DNA of 33,970 bases from Gemmataceae bacterium (GCA_009692005.1 SHZZ01000038.1:1-33970); one strand, 5' to 3'; positions 15,827 to 24,694 are shown, counted from the stretch's first letter. A program made the numbers and translations. Notes: generated from the sequence alone by a model not told the origin.

Positions 15827-16589
15827 AAGCCAGTTCCACCCCTGCGGGCAACCGCGCCTGAACCTCCTCATGGTCGATGTCGTGGCTCATATGGGTGAGG
15901 TAAGCCTTGGCCGGTTTTAATTCCGCAATTACTTCCAGGGCTTGCTTGAGCGAAAAGTGCGCCGGGTGAGGCCTTTCCCTCAGGGCGTCCAGCACCAGGA
16001 TGTCCAGGCCGCGCAAGAGTTCCATGCTGGAAGGGGGGATGAAATTGACATCGGTGCAGTATGCCAGGCCTTTCAGTCGGAAACCCAGCACCTTGAATTC
16101 CCCATGGATCAAGGGAATGGGAATGATTTCTTCCCCCAAAACGGAAAATGGATCAGTATCAATGTGGTTGATGTTTAATAGCGGAAGGTAGCCTCTTTTG
16201 GATGGAGAAACCTCCGGGCTGGGAAAGGCGTAGGAAAAGGCTTGCCGGATCCGCGCTTCCACTTCGTCGTTGCAGTACAAGGGCACCGGCCCCCCGCCAT
16301 GAATTTGCAAGGGCCGCAAGTCATCCAGCCCATGCAAATGGTCGGCGTGGTAGTGTGTGAAGAGCACTGCTTCGATCGATTGCACTTTTTCTCTGATGAG
16401 CTGCAGACGGATCTCAGGCGGGGTGTCGATGAGGATGTTGCCACGAGGTGTCTGCAAAAGGGCAGCACAGCGGTAGCGTTGATTCTTCGGGTTGGAGGAG
16501 AGGCAAACCTGGCAGGAACACCCAATCATGGGAACTCCAACCGAGGTGCCTGTTCCCAGGAAAGCAAAGGTCCTTCGGCCGCTGGTCAC
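15801..16589 (-). CDS. MBL-fold metallo-hydrolase, PhnP-like
   Basis: The 262-residue metallo-beta-lactamase-fold protein opens with FLGTGTSVGVPMIGCSCQVC, the PhnP-type start with a Cys cluster (C24, C26, C29) that may bind a structural zinc. The dinuclear metal motif is THYHADHLHGLDD (78-90), and a C-terminal LTHMSHD supplies another ligand. PhnP-type enzymes cleave cyclic phosphodiesters; many homologues lie outside phosphonate operons and have unknown substrates, as here. The open frame extends to 16685 inside the MFS gene. I prefer the GTG at 16589, which places the fold at the N-terminus and leaves 31 nt after the MFS stop, though no ribosome site is decisive. Its 3' end overlaps the pyrophosphorylase start. 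Confidence 0.85.
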   Translation of the reverse strand: MTSGRRTFAFLGTGTSVGVPMIGCSCQVCLSSNPKNQRYRCAALLQTPRGNILIDTPPEIRLQLIREKVQSIEAVLFTHYHADHLHGLDDLRPLQIHGGGPVPLYCNDEVEARIRQAFSYAFPSPEVSPSKRGYLPLLNINHIDTDPFSVLGEEIIPIPLIHGEFKVLGFRLKGLAYCTDVNFIPPSSMELLRGLDILVLDALRERPHPAHFSLKQALEVIAELKPAKAYLTHMSHDIDHEEVQARLPAGVELAYDGLALPF

Positions 16590-16620
16590 TGCCAAAATCT
16601 CTTTAGGGTCGCCGGGAATT

Positions 16621-18279
16621 TCAGGTATTTGATCGCATTCCCTTGGTCCCATCGCCATCAATATGCACCGGTTTGTACCCGCCAATCATGCTGAAGTAAA
16701 CCAGCAACAGCAGGTAGATGACCGCCATGGTCAGGGGAATAAAAGAATCTGCAATCAGGGTCTTGCGGTCGCCTTCGATGCTGGCGTTGAGAACTTGAGT
16801 TTCCTCGGTCGTGAGAGGTTTTTTTTCTTCCTTTTTCTTGTTGATGTCCCCAAGTTTCTTGGCATCGATACCGGGAACTTTATCCAAGAACAAGAAGCTG
16901 CTGGGTTTTTCCGCCTTGTATTGCTCAAAGATGGCGGGGTTGGCTTTCAATGCTTCACCCGCAAAGCGGTCCTTGGCATAACCGAGTCCGGGGGAGCCCA
17001 ACAACCCGGCGCTGAACATGCCCAGCCCGCCCATGATCGACATGGCCACCGCCCCGGTGCGGGGGAACCGATCCGAGGCTACCGCCAGCATGGTGGGCCA
17101 AAAGAAAGTTTTGCCAATGCCATAGACGGTGAGCGCCACCAGGGCGCCCCCGAATGTGGTGATGGAACTGGTCATGCGCAAGCCAAGGCAAGCCAAGGCA
17201 GCACAAATCATTAGCAAGGCAATGGGCTTTATTCCCAGTCGAGTTTCAATGAAGTGTGCGCAAAACCTCAAGGCGAACATTGTCATGGAGGTGAACACAA
17301 AGAGGATTTTCCCCTGTTCCGAGGATAGTATGTTGCCGGTGATGTTTTGAATCCAACCGTCGGTGCCAAGTTCGACCGCCCCCACCAGAGCATGGGTGAT
17401 AAACAAAATAAACAAAAGAACCGACCCCATCGCAAACGCACTCAGTCCGCTGAAAAACAGCCAGATGCCAACGCCTACCGCGATGGAGAGGTAACCCCAG
17501 ATTTGTCCGCTGAAGATATCATTGTCCGTCAGGGATTTCAGGGTTGGCCCCAGGTTGTCCCCGAAGAACATCCACAGGAAAAACCCGATCAAAACTGCCC
17601 CGATGACACCAACATCGCGGAACATCTCTCCCAGGGTCAAACCCCTTTGGGAAGCTTCGGACTTGGGAAACTTTTGGCCCAGGAAAAGCACGCCGTAAAA
17701 AAGAGTTGGTATCAGGAACAAGCCAAGCTGAATCTTCCAGTCGATTTTGAAAATGTCGTCGAGGACCCAGCCCATGGCGCTGCCCAGAACCAGCCCGGCC
17801 GGCCACGAGGCGTGCAGGATGTTGAGGTAATGCATGCGGTTGTTGGGAAACAAAGTTGCCACCAGCGGATTGGCGACTGCTTCCAAGGTTCCGTTGGCCA
17901 TGGCGAAAATGAAAGACCCCCAAAAGAGGCAATTGAAAACCATGTCCTTGGACATTCCGGGGTAGGGCGCGAAAGTGATGACCGCGGAAACCAGGTGAAG
18001 AAGGAAAGCTGCAATGACCAATCTGCCGTACCCGACCCTATCGACGATGATGCCGCCGAAGATAATGCCGAAGCAGAAGCCGGTCATGCCTCCGCCGCCG
18101 ATTTTACCCAGTTCCTCCCCTGAGAAACCGAATTCACTGCCCCAGTTATCGAGAATGCCTCCGCGGATGGAAAACCCAATTCCCGCTGCAAGGATTGCCA
18201 TGAAGCCCGCCAACAGCAGGCGCATGGCATTGGGAGCAACGGCTCCGGCTGTATTATCCCTGTTGGCTAGATCACTCAT
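16621..18279 (-). CDS. Major facilitator superfamily transporter
   Basis: The 552-residue membrane protein has 12 or more predicted spans. The first half shows the MFS arrangement with [20 protein letters not shown] in the loop 2-3 region (a GxxxDRxGxR-type motif). A long hydrophilic insert near the C-terminus (about 440-520, lysine- and glutamate-rich with [11 protein letters not shown]) precedes the last span. This extended layout occurs in planctomycete sugar or nucleoside MFS permeases. The substrate is not readable; the downstream nucleotide-sugar genes make a sugar plausible, which is inference. The ATG has AAGG about 8 nt upstream. It is the first gene of the minus-strand operon, and a palindrome at 18331-18351 lies 51 nt upstream. 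Confidence 0.87.
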   Translation of the reverse strand: MSDLANRDNTAGAVAPNAMRLLLAGFMAILAAGIGFSIRGGILDNWGSEFGFSGEELGKIGGGGMTGFCFGIIFGGIIVDRVGYGRLVIAAFLLHLVSAVITFAPYPGMSKDMVFNCLFWGSFIFAMANGTLEAVANPLVATLFPNNRMHYLNILHASWPAGLVLGSAMGWVLDDIFKIDWKIQLGLFLIPTLFYGVLFLGQKFPKSEASQRGLTLGEMFRDVGVIGAVLIGFFLWMFFGDNLGPTLKSLTDNDIFSGQIWGYLSIAVGVGIWLFFSGLSAFAMGSVLLFILFITHALVGAVELGTDGWIQNITGNILSSEQGKILFVFTSMTMFALRFCAHFIETRLGIKPIALLMICAALACLGLRMTSSITTFGGALVALTVYGIGKTFFWPTMLAVASDRFPRTGAVAMSIMGGLGMFSAGLLGSPGLGYAKDRFAGEALKANPAIFEQYKAEKPSSFLFLDKVPGIDAKKLGDINKKKEEKKPLTTEETQVLNASIEGDRKTLIADSFIPLTMAVIYLLLLVYFSMIGGYKPVHIDGDGTKGMRSNT

Positions 18280-18706
18280 TTTGAAAACCTTGGAAAGGAA
18301 ATTCGGTCGTCACCCGGGCAAAAAATCAATGTGTGGTAATATATGCCACACTTGGTTGCCTCGTCTAGTGAATAAAAAGGCTTCTTTAAAGAAAGGCAGC
18401 AAGTTACAAGGAAAGTTTCCCATTACGAAACGGTTCACGGTAAAGCGCCAGTAATGTCTGCCAGCCATTCGTTTCAAAATCCTTGCCGATGAAAAAAACA
18501 TCCCAAAGAATTCCAGGAATCGCTGGCTGGAGGGTTCCGTCTGCACCCACCCTTTGCCCTGGTTTAGGGAGTAAAATCTTTTTGGCTTTTTGCCCTTTTT
18601 GCCCCAATTGACTGGCTGGTTTATTTCCTGTCTTGTTCCCCGAGGAAAAAGGGCTATAAGGGCCGACCTGAAATCGTTGGAATTAACCGCTTTTCCGGAG
18701 TTATCC
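18280..18706. other. Divergent intergenic region between MFS transporter and parvulin genes
   Basis: About 430 bases separate the two divergent start codons. Short open frames in both directions here show no family features or ribosome sites. The only structured element noticed is the palindrome at 18331-18351. The region should hold promoters for both directions. TTGACT near 18607 resembles a -35, but no good -10 follows at the right distance. Confidence 0.6.
18331..18351. promoter_or_regulatory. Operator-like palindrome upstream of the MFS operon
   Basis: GTGTGGTA-ATATA-TGCCACAC is a 21-bp inverted repeat with 8-bp arms (one mismatch) around an AT-rich 5-bp centre, 51 nt upstream of the MFS start codon. 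Its size and symmetry fit a dimeric repressor or activator site. No regulator gene is adjacent. As RNA the mismatch is a G-U pair, so a leader hairpin is the alternative. Confidence 0.45.
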
Positions 18707-19813
18707 ATGCGGCACGGCGGGTGGGTTGGCGTAATCTTGATCGCTTCCTTTTTCACCCTGGGGTGTTTGTCCCCCGGGGCTAACTACCCGGCGGGCGCCA
18801 ATCCCCTGACGGAATCCTCCATTCCCCGCGGGCAAATGGAAGAAGCCGTCGACGGACAAAACCTGCCTCCCGAAAAAATCGTTACCCGGGGCGTCAAACA
18901 GCAGGGCGGCGCCATTGTTGCCACCGTGAACGGCGATGCCCTTCTTGAAGAAGAAGTCCTTCTCTCCATTTCCCAGGGACTGGCGGATGGCGGGAACGAA
19001 GCGGCGCGCTGGAAACATGCCGTTAATCAACTCGTGGAACGCGAAGTCGTCATCCAGGACGCTGTGACCAAGCTGTCGCGCAACCCCCAGGCCAGGAAAT
19101 TTCTCGACAAACTTCAGGAAATGGCCAGCAAGGAATTCGACCGCTACATGCGTTTGTTAAGGGAACGGAACAAAGCGGAAAGCGAAGAGGAATTCACGAA
19201 GCTGCTGGAATCACAAGGTGTTTCCCTGGCCCTTCTTCGGCGGCAATCGGAACGGAATTTCATGGCCTTGCAGTACATGCAATCGCGCATCATTCCCAAT
19301 CTTGACCGCATCGGCCATGTGCAAATTCGCGAGTATTATCAAACTCACCAAGACGACTTCCAGGTGCCGGACAGTGTTGAATGGCGCGACATCTTTATCA
19401 GTTATAAGCCGGAGGTATCGAAGGAGGAGACGCGAAAACTGGCGGAGACGATTTTGACTCGTGCGAAAAAAGGCGGGGACTTTACGCAATTGTCGCTGGA
19501 ATTCTGCCATGGCGACGGGAAATTCCGCAATGCCGAGGGCATCGGCCGCAAGAAGGGCGAGATCAAACCCCGGCAGGTTGAGGACTATTTGTTTTCCATG
19601 AAGGATGGGGAATTGGGCCCGCTGGTAGAAATGTCCACCGGTTTCCACATTATTCAACTGGTGAAAAGAGAACACGCCGGCGTGAGGCCGTTTGATGAAA
19701 AAGTGCAGAAGCAAATCCGCGACCGGCTGAGGAATGAGGCGGCGCAATTCGAAATGAAACGAATTGTCACCGAACTCAAGCGCAATGCCGTCATCGAGTA
19801 TTTCGACAAATAA
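18707..19813 (+). CDS. Parvulin-type peptidyl-prolyl isomerase, probable lipoprotein (SurA/PrsA-like)
   Basis: The 368-residue protein starts with a hydrophobic signal ending FFTLGC, so C20 is a likely lipidation site, although Thr at -3 is not the commonest lipobox residue. A SurA-N-like helical region follows (about 60-210: VATVNGDALLEEEV, then VNQLVEREVVIQDAV). A single parvulin domain lies at about 221-317, from WRDIFISY to STGFHIIQLVKRE, with a charged C-terminal helix. It should assist folding of exported or outer-membrane proteins. The ATG at 18707 is chosen because GGAG sits 7 nt upstream and the signal begins there; the open frame starts at 18590. A strong hairpin at 19818-19837 follows directly. 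Confidence 0.87.
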   Translation: MRHGGWVGVILIASFFTLGCLSPGANYPAGANPLTESSIPRGQMEEAVDGQNLPPEKIVTRGVKQQGGAIVATVNGDALLEEEVLLSISQGLADGGNEAARWKHAVNQLVEREVVIQDAVTKLSRNPQARKFLDKLQEMASKEFDRYMRLLRERNKAESEEEFTKLLESQGVSLALLRRQSERNFMALQYMQSRIIPNLDRIGHVQIREYYQTHQDDFQVPDSVEWRDIFISYKPEVSKEETRKLAETILTRAKKGGDFTQLSLEFCHGDGKFRNAEGIGRKKGEIKPRQVEDYLFSMKDGELGPLVEMSTGFHIIQLVKREHAGVRPFDEKVQKQIRDRLRNEAAQFEMKRIVTELKRNAVIEYFDK

Positions 19814-19817
19814 AAAC

Positions 19818-19837
19818 GGGCCGGGAAAACCCGGCCC
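19818..19837 (-). terminator. Rho-independent terminator between convergent genes
   Basis: GGGCCGGG-AAAA-CCCGGCCC is a perfect 8-bp GC-rich stem with a 4-nt loop. Read on the minus strand it is followed by GTTTTTA, a classic intrinsic terminator for the small lipoprotein gene ending at 19857. In the plus direction the tail is only TTAACTC, so any termination of the parvulin transcript would be weaker. It probably serves both genes. Confidence 0.8.
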
Positions 19838-19856
19838 TTAACTCGCGCACCCCGTA

Positions 19857-20285
19857 TTAAAGTTTCCCTGGAATTGGCAGCCCAGTGCTCACCCGCGTCA
19901 CCGGTTGGCGCGCCGTGCTGGTCATGGCATCATCCTGTTCCAATAAATCCTGCAAGCCTTTTTTCAACATGTCGCCGCGCAGTTGCGCCGCGTCGCGTTC
20001 CCCTGTGCGTAAATCGCTCAGGGAGCGTAATTCATTCCGTTCCTGCACCACCTGAACATGGTTTTCCAGTTTTTTCTCCAGCAAGGCCACGGTTTTCGCC
20101 AGTTGTTCCCGCATTTCGGAGATGGCAAGGCTATCCTGCTCAAGTTGCAAACAACGGGATTCAAGGATTTTGATTTTCTCTGCCGGGGAAACGCCCTGGT
20201 TTTGCGAGCATCCCCAGATGCCAACGGTAATTGCAACAGCCACCCAAATGGACTTATTCGAAAGGTTGGGGTTTTGCGGATTCAT
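19857..20285 (-). CDS. Small coiled-coil lipoprotein of unknown function
   Basis: I do not recognise a family for this 142-residue protein. It has an N-terminal hydrophobic segment (about 12-25) ending IWGC, so C26 is a likely lipid anchor. A long charged helix from about 35 to 115 shows heptad-like Leu and Ile spacing (KIKILESRCLQLEQ, LLEKKLENHVQVVQERNEL), consistent with a coiled coil. A short Pro- and Thr-containing tail follows. It is probably anchored to a membrane facing the periplasm, perhaps as a structural or scaffold element. It stands alone, with a strong terminator 20 nt after its stop, and is convergent with the parvulin lipoprotein gene. Confidence 0.7.
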   Translation of the reverse strand: MNPQNPNLSNKSIWVAVAITVGIWGCSQNQGVSPAEKIKILESRCLQLEQDSLAISEMREQLAKTVALLEKKLENHVQVVQERNELRSLSDLRTGERDAAQLRGDMLKKGLQDLLEQDDAMTSTARQPVTRVSTGLPIPGKL

Positions 20286-20505
20286 TTATTCTCCAATCAA
20301 AATGCGGGAAGGAAAAATCGAACACGGGATCAGGCTGGGAGTAGGAATCCCGATCAGTTGGAATATCGGCGGGGTTTTGTTCCTATAATTCCCAAACATA
20401 CCAAATTGTTTAACTTATCTATATTTAAATCCTTACCATTATTACAACCTGTTCTATCCAACCATTTTTAGCAGGGGTTATTTGTCGCAACTCTTTAACT
20501 AACAA

Positions 20506-21360
20506 TCACTTAAGTATTGATTTAAATTCAGGAGCTGGGTCCAGAGCGATTTCCTCACCCATGAATTGCGCCTTCTCACTCCATTCCAAAATAGCCAGCA
20601 GCGATTCCTTTTTTGCGGTTGAGCTTGTGACTTGGATTTTTCCACGGATTTCTTCTGAAGACAAGGCTGACAAATTGCATCCGACTTCCTTTTCCAACTG
20701 GTCTCGAACCAGCAGGCTGACTTCTTTTCCCAAGCGCCCCCGTTCTGGCCAAGGGGATTTTTTCAATTCCTCAATGGAAGAATGCAATTTTCTATGCCAG
20801 GCTTGTTGCTTCCGCCGATCGCCTCCAGGGTTGCGAATGATCAAAACACAACTTGCGGCAAGTAGAATTAGAATCCAAAAACCAGCCCCGGGGATCACCC
20901 AGGGGTTGGGTGTATTCTGGCTTGGGTAATCCAGCAAGGGCAGGGAGATCGTATCGGGCGCCAGCCAATTTCGCCAAAGCAAGGGGAGAGTGGCCCCGGA
21001 TTCGGTTTTTAACAAAGCCCGAAGCGCTGGAGTTTGCGCTGATTCCGGCTTGAGAAAAACCAGGCGGTAATGACGATGAGATTTAACCAGTCCCTGATCC
21101 CGCCTGATTTCCTCCCCTGGATTGGTTGTGAATTTCCACAAGGCAGGATTGGGATTGGCAATTTCCAAAGTGATGCCGGGTTTTAATCCCGGCCCTTGCA
21201 AGCGCAGCCACAAATCCAGGGTGGTTGGATTTTCCCCCGCCAGGCGAGCTTCCAGCATGGCATGAAAACCCTCTGGCACCGGGGTAAGTGGGGGAATGGC
21301 AACAGTCTCTTCCGTCGAGGCTTGCATTCCAACCAGGCACAGGACCAAAACGCGAATCAT
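20506..21360 (-). CDS. BatD/DUF4381-like single-span membrane protein
   Basis: The 284-residue protein begins with a short signal-like segment (MIRVLVLCLVGMQAS). A periplasmic beta-rich domain follows to about residue 170, then one membrane span (GFWILILLAASCVLII), then a basic cytoplasmic helical tail with HRKLHSSIEELKKS and EVSLLVRDQLEKEVG. This topology matches the proteins that accompany DUF58 and MoxR ATPases in Bat-type operons. Family assignment is by layout and position, not by strong motifs. The ATG at 21360 overlaps the DUF58 stop as ATGA, so synthesis is coupled. The upstream extension of the frame to 21540 lies within the DUF58 gene and is rejected. Confidence 0.65.
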   Translation of the reverse strand: MIRVLVLCLVGMQASTEETVAIPPLTPVPEGFHAMLEARLAGENPTTLDLWLRLQGPGLKPGITLEIANPNPALWKFTTNPGEEIRRDQGLVKSHRHYRLVFLKPESAQTPALRALLKTESGATLPLLWRNWLAPDTISLPLLDYPSQNTPNPWVIPGAGFWILILLAASCVLIIRNPGGDRRKQQAWHRKLHSSIEELKKSPWPERGRLGKEVSLLVRDQLEKEVGCNLSALSSEEIRGKIQVTSSTAKKESLLAILEWSEKAQFMGEEIALDPAPEFKSILK

Positions 21361-22235
21361 GTCTTGGCCTTTGCCACCCTGGGCGACTGGCGAAAATAGC
21401 GGGCCATTATTTCCATGGGGTCGCCACCTTGGCAAAGGTCGAGAAACCCGATTCCACTTTGGGCGCAGTGAGAAATCAACTTTTCTCGGTGGGCAGCAAA
21501 GCGGCGCAAATACTCCTGGTGAAACGAATTCGAAGACCACGGCAATAGGAATGGCTTATTTTCGCCGGGCTGGTTGACCCAGGCGTCGAGTTTTCCCGGA
21601 GGGGAAATTTCCGCATTCGAAAGGACCCGGAAGAAATGCAAGTCATGGAAAAGGGCCGCCTGGCCGGCGCGACCCGGGACAGGGCTCCAAAAATCGGAAA
21701 GGAAGATGGCCAGGGATCTCTTGATAGGGCCGTGGGTGAGGAAATCCCATGGGGAAGGCCAAATGGCTTTCTTCTCAGGTTTCTGTTCCAGCATTTCAGC
21801 CGCCATCCAGCGGAGTTTTTCCTCGTCGCGGGTGGGAGGAATGAATTGCCTGACTCCCTCATTGACCAGGGCGAAAGCCAAACGGTTTCCCCGCAGGATG
21901 GCTGCCAGTCCAAGAATCAGGGCGATTTCGGCGGCCATTTCCCGCTTGGAAACTTGCGGGCCGAAATCCATTCCCGAGCTGCCATCGAAGAGAATCAGCA
22001 AGGTGGTTTCCCGGTCATGGAGAAACTCCCTGCACAGGGGTTTGGCCAGGCGGGCGCTGGCTTTCCAATCCAGGTGGCGGATATCGTCGCCTGGTTGATA
22101 TTCCCTTAGGCCGGAAAATTCCAACCCCATGCCGCGGAGAATTCCCCCAGCTCGCCCTTGGCCGCTGCCGGAAAGAGCTTTTCTCGCCCGGATTTCCAAA
22201 GCCCGAATTTTTTCCCGGTCGATTGACTGGAGCAT
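21357..22235 (-). CDS. DUF58 domain protein (von Willebrand A-like fold)
   Basis: The 292-residue protein carries the DUF58 hallmark YQPGDDIRHLDWKASAR (46-62), preceded by GMGLEFSGLRE and followed by a VWA-like strand with FDGSSGMDFG (83-92), a partial MIDAS-type metal-binding site. DUF58 proteins are usually encoded beside MoxR AAA ATPases, which are thought to remodel or load metal-binding client complexes. Here the partner gene directly downstream is the BatD/DUF4381-like membrane protein, coupled through ATGA. No MoxR ATPase or full VWA protein lies in the window, which is unusual. There is no signal peptide, so it should be cytoplasmic. hisG is on the same strand 144 nt upstream but is functionally unrelated. 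Confidence 0.88.
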   Translation of the reverse strand: MLQSIDREKIRALEIRARKALSGSGQGRAGGILRGMGLEFSGLREYQPGDDIRHLDWKASARLAKPLCREFLHDRETTLLILFDGSSGMDFGPQVSKREMAAEIALILGLAAILRGNRLAFALVNEGVRQFIPPTRDEEKLRWMAAEMLEQKPEKKAIWPSPWDFLTHGPIKRSLAIFLSDFWSPVPGRAGQAALFHDLHFFRVLSNAEISPPGKLDAWVNQPGENKPFLLPWSSNSFHQEYLRRFAAHREKLISHCAQSGIGFLDLCQGGDPMEIMARYFRQSPRVAKAKT

Positions 22236-22379
22236 TCCACTTTAGCCCAAAGGAACCCGCCTGATTTTAATACACACGGCCCATAATAATCGTTTTCGCC
22301 CCTGGGGTCGAGTGGCTTGATGGGGAGGATTGCTTAAAGCAACTCCCACTCACCCATCCCTTTGTTCTTCGGGCCGCAC

Positions 22380-23261
22380 TCAGTCGATAATTTTGTTCAA
22401 AGGGTATTCGACGATTCCACGGGCGCCAGCCTGGCTGAGTTGCGGAATGATATGTCGGACAATACTTTCATCGAGAATGGTGTTGACCGCCACCCAAGAG
22501 GGATCGGAAAGCGAAGAAATTGTCGGTTTCTGCAAAGCCGGCAGCACTTGCAAAACTTTTTCCAGGGCGGCCTTGGGGACATTCATCATCAGGCCGACTT
22601 TTCCTTCAGAAGCCAGCGCCCCTTTCAGCATGAGAACCATGTCGGCCATTTTGGCGCGCTTCCACGGGTCTTCCATGGAGGCGGGGCAAGCGATGAACCG
22701 CGTCGTGCTTTGCATGAGTTCTGCCACGATGCGCAACTGGTTGGCGCGAAGGGAACTGCCTGTTTCCGTCACATCGACAATGGCATCGGCAAAACGGGGA
22801 GGTTTCACTTCCGTCGCGCCCCAGGAGAATTCCACATTCGCCTGCACCCCATGCGAGGCCAGCCAGCGTTGCGTGATATTCACCACCTCGGTGGCAATCC
22901 TTTTCCCATTGAGGTCGGCCACCGACTTGATGGAGGAGCTTTCCGGCACCGCCAGCACCCAGCGCACCGGGCGCCTGCTTACTTTGCTGAAAATCAATTC
23001 CGCCAGTTCCGTCACCGTGGCGTTGTTTTCCTGAATCCAATCGAAGCCTGTGAGGCCGCAATCGAGGGATCCATCTTGAACATAACGAGGCATCTCCTGG
23101 GCGCGGATCAGGGTGCAGTGAATTTCCGGATCGTCGATGGTGGGATAGTAGCTTCGTGATTGGAAAACCAATTTGTAGCCGGCCTTGCGGAAGAGCTCAC
23201 CGGTGGCGTCTTGCAAACTGCCGGCGGGAATCCCCAGCCGCAGCACTTTCTCCTGGCTCAT
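22380..23261 (-). CDS. hisG: ATP phosphoribosyltransferase, long form
   Basis: The 293-residue enzyme catalyses the first step of histidine synthesis, joining ATP and PRPP to give phosphoribosyl-ATP. It shows the family start [14 protein letters not shown], the segment [10 protein letters not shown], the PRPP-loop region [17 protein letters not shown], and a C-terminal regulatory ACT-like domain (about 215-293) that defines the long form. The long form is feedback-inhibited by histidine and does not need HisZ. The ATG overlaps the hisI stop as ATGA, so translation is coupled. It is the last gene of apt-hisI-hisG. Confidence 0.95.
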   Translation of the reverse strand: MSQEKVLRLGIPAGSLQDATGELFRKAGYKLVFQSRSYYPTIDDPEIHCTLIRAQEMPRYVQDGSLDCGLTGFDWIQENNATVTELAELIFSKVSRRPVRWVLAVPESSSIKSVADLNGKRIATEVVNITQRWLASHGVQANVEFSWGATEVKPPRFADAIVDVTETGSSLRANQLRIVAELMQSTTRFIACPASMEDPWKRAKMADMVLMLKGALASEGKVGLMMNVPKAALEKVLQVLPALQKPTISSLSDPSWVAVNTILDESIVRHIIPQLSQAGARGIVEYPLNKIID

Positions 23262-23629
23262 TTCTTGTACACCTTGGCTGGATCAAAGATTCTTTCGCCG
23301 ATCACTTGAGTTTCTCCACCCGTTACTTTGCGGAAAAAACAGGACTGATACCCTTCATGGCAAGCGGCGCCGCCCTTTTGTTCCACTTTCAAAAGAACGG
23401 TGTCGGCGTCACAATCAATGAAGACTTCCTTCACCACTTGGAAGTTGCCGCTCTCTTCGCCTTTACGCCAAAGTTTGTTTCTACTGCGGCTGAAATAAAC
23501 CGCCCGTCCCGTGCGCACCGTCTCCTCGTAGGCTTCCTGATTCATCCAGGCCAGCATCAAAACCGCGCCGCTGACGGCATCCTGGGCAACCGCCGGGACC
23601 AGTCCACCCGATTTCTTGAAATCCAGCAT
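23258..23629 (-). CDS. hisI: Phosphoribosyl-AMP cyclohydrolase
   Basis: The 123-residue protein carries out the third step of histidine synthesis, opening the purine ring of PR-AMP. Signatures are [32 protein letters not shown], the metal-binding DCDADT, and the Cys-containing [11 protein letters not shown]. It is the single-function HisI form without the HisE pyrophosphohydrolase domain, so step two must be encoded elsewhere. It starts 12 nt after the apt stop and overlaps hisG by ATGA. The upstream gene apt also uses PRPP. Confidence 0.95.
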   Translation of the reverse strand: MLDFKKSGGLVPAVAQDAVSGAVLMLAWMNQEAYEETVRTGRAVYFSRSRNKLWRKGEESGNFQVVKEVFIDCDADTVLLKVEQKGGAACHEGYQSCFFRKVTGGETQVIGERIFDPAKVYKK

Positions 23630-23641
23630 GGCGTATTCAAC

Positions 23642-24154
23642 CTAATAATTTAACACACTGAAACATTTTACTGGGGCCAGCGACTCGCGCCCTGCCAGGA
23701 AACTTAATTCCATCAGGAAAGCGCACCCCGCCACTTGACCCCCGGCGCGTCCCACGAGTCGGCAAGCCGCGCGCATGGTGCCCCCGGTGGCCAGCACATC
23801 ATCCACCAAGAGGACTTTGGCTCCGGGCTGAATGGCATCCACATGCATTTGCAATTCCGCCTGGCCGTATTCCAGATCGTAGTTGAAGGCAAGGGTGGTA
23901 TATGGAAGTTTTCCGGGTTTGCGCAGTGGCACCAGGGGTTTGTCGAGTTCCAGCGCCAAGGGGGCGGCGAAAAGGAACCCGCGGGCCTCGGCGGCAGCAA
24001 TTGCATCGATAGATTGGCCACGGAATTGCCGAGCCAATTGCTCAATGGAAAAGCGAAATGCCTGGGGATTTCCCAACAAGGGTGTTATATCCTTGAACAG
24101 GATCCCGGGTTTGGGGAAGTCAGGAACATCTCGGATAAATTTCTTTAGGTCCAT
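23642..24154 (-). CDS. apt: Adenine phosphoribosyltransferase
   Basis: The 170-residue enzyme salvages adenine to AMP using PRPP. The start MDLKKFIRDVPDFPKPGILF with KDITPLL is the classical Apt N-terminus, and the PRPP-binding loop is VDDVLATGGTM (117-127). AAEARGF and PLVPLRKPGKLP are further family segments. The ATG at 24154 is chosen because the protein family begins exactly here; the open frame continues to 24478 across the divergent GNAT gene. It is the first gene of a three-gene minus-strand unit with hisI 12 nt downstream. Confidence 0.95.
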   Translation of the reverse strand: MDLKKFIRDVPDFPKPGILFKDITPLLGNPQAFRFSIEQLARQFRGQSIDAIAAAEARGFLFAAPLALELDKPLVPLRKPGKLPYTTLAFNYDLEYGQAELQMHVDAIQPGAKVLLVDDVLATGGTMRAACRLVGRAGGQVAGCAFLMELSFLAGRESLAPVKCFSVLNY

Positions 24155-24205
24155 GCGCCTTTTCCCCTTTCCAGATGGGATCCCAAGGAAACTAGAGGAT
24201 ACAAA

Positions 24206-24694
24206 GTGATTGAACCCGAGGCAACCACGACTGTAAAAATCCGGCCTGCCAGCCAGGCCGACGCACCCATGATTACGGAATTCAATGTACAACTGGCCAT
24301 GGAATCGGAAAGGAAAAAGCTCGACCTTGCCGTAGTAGCCCAGGGAGTGCTTAATTGCTTGAAAGACCCGTGGAAGGGGCGATACTTTATCGCCTTGGCG
24401 GAGGAAGAGGTTGTGGGTCAACTGATGATCACCCTGGAGTGGAGCGATTGGCGCAATGGCTGGATCTGGTGGATTCAAAGCGTGTATGTGAAACCTGGAT
24501 GGAGGAAGAAGGGCGTGTTTCGCGGATTATTTCACAAGGTGGAGGAAGAGGCGCTCTTGGCAGGCGATGTGGCTAGCCTGCGGCTTTATGTGGAACAGCA
24601 TAATTACAATGCCAAGGAAGTTTACAAAAAGATGGGCTTGCTACCTGCGGGGTATGAAGTTTTGGACAAGCCCATGGACAAAGGCCAATCATGA
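24206..24694 (+). CDS. GNAT-family N-acetyltransferase
   Basis: The 162-residue protein has the GNAT fold order: an N-terminal KIRPASQADAPMI strand-helix, a central IQSVYVKPGWRKKGVFRGLF forming the acetyl-CoA loop, and a C-terminal LYVEQHNYNAKEVYKKMGL. The acetyl-CoA motif (Q/R-x-x-G-x-G/A) is present in variant form as RKKGVF. The acceptor is unknown. The start is GTG at 24206 with AGAGG 8 nt upstream. Its stop overlaps the EamA transporter start as ATGA. It is divergent from apt with only 51 bp between, so promoters must be compact or overlapping. Confidence 0.85.
   Translation: MIEPEATTTVKIRPASQADAPMITEFNVQLAMESERKKLDLAVVAQGVLNCLKDPWKGRYFIALAEEEVVGQLMITLEWSDWRNGWIWWIQSVYVKPGWRKKGVFRGLFHKVEEEALLAGDVASLRLYVEQHNYNAKEVYKKMGLLPAGYEVLDKPMDKGQS

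Noticed and set aside
18310-18756. A 148-codon minus-strand frame between the MFS and parvulin genes
   Set aside because: It overlaps the parvulin signal peptide region, has no ribosome site and looks like non-coding sequence in composition.
20383-20392. TATAAT at 20386-20391 as a promoter for a plus-strand gene
   Set aside because: No plus-strand gene follows; the downstream genes are on the minus strand, so it is probably chance in an AT-rich gap.
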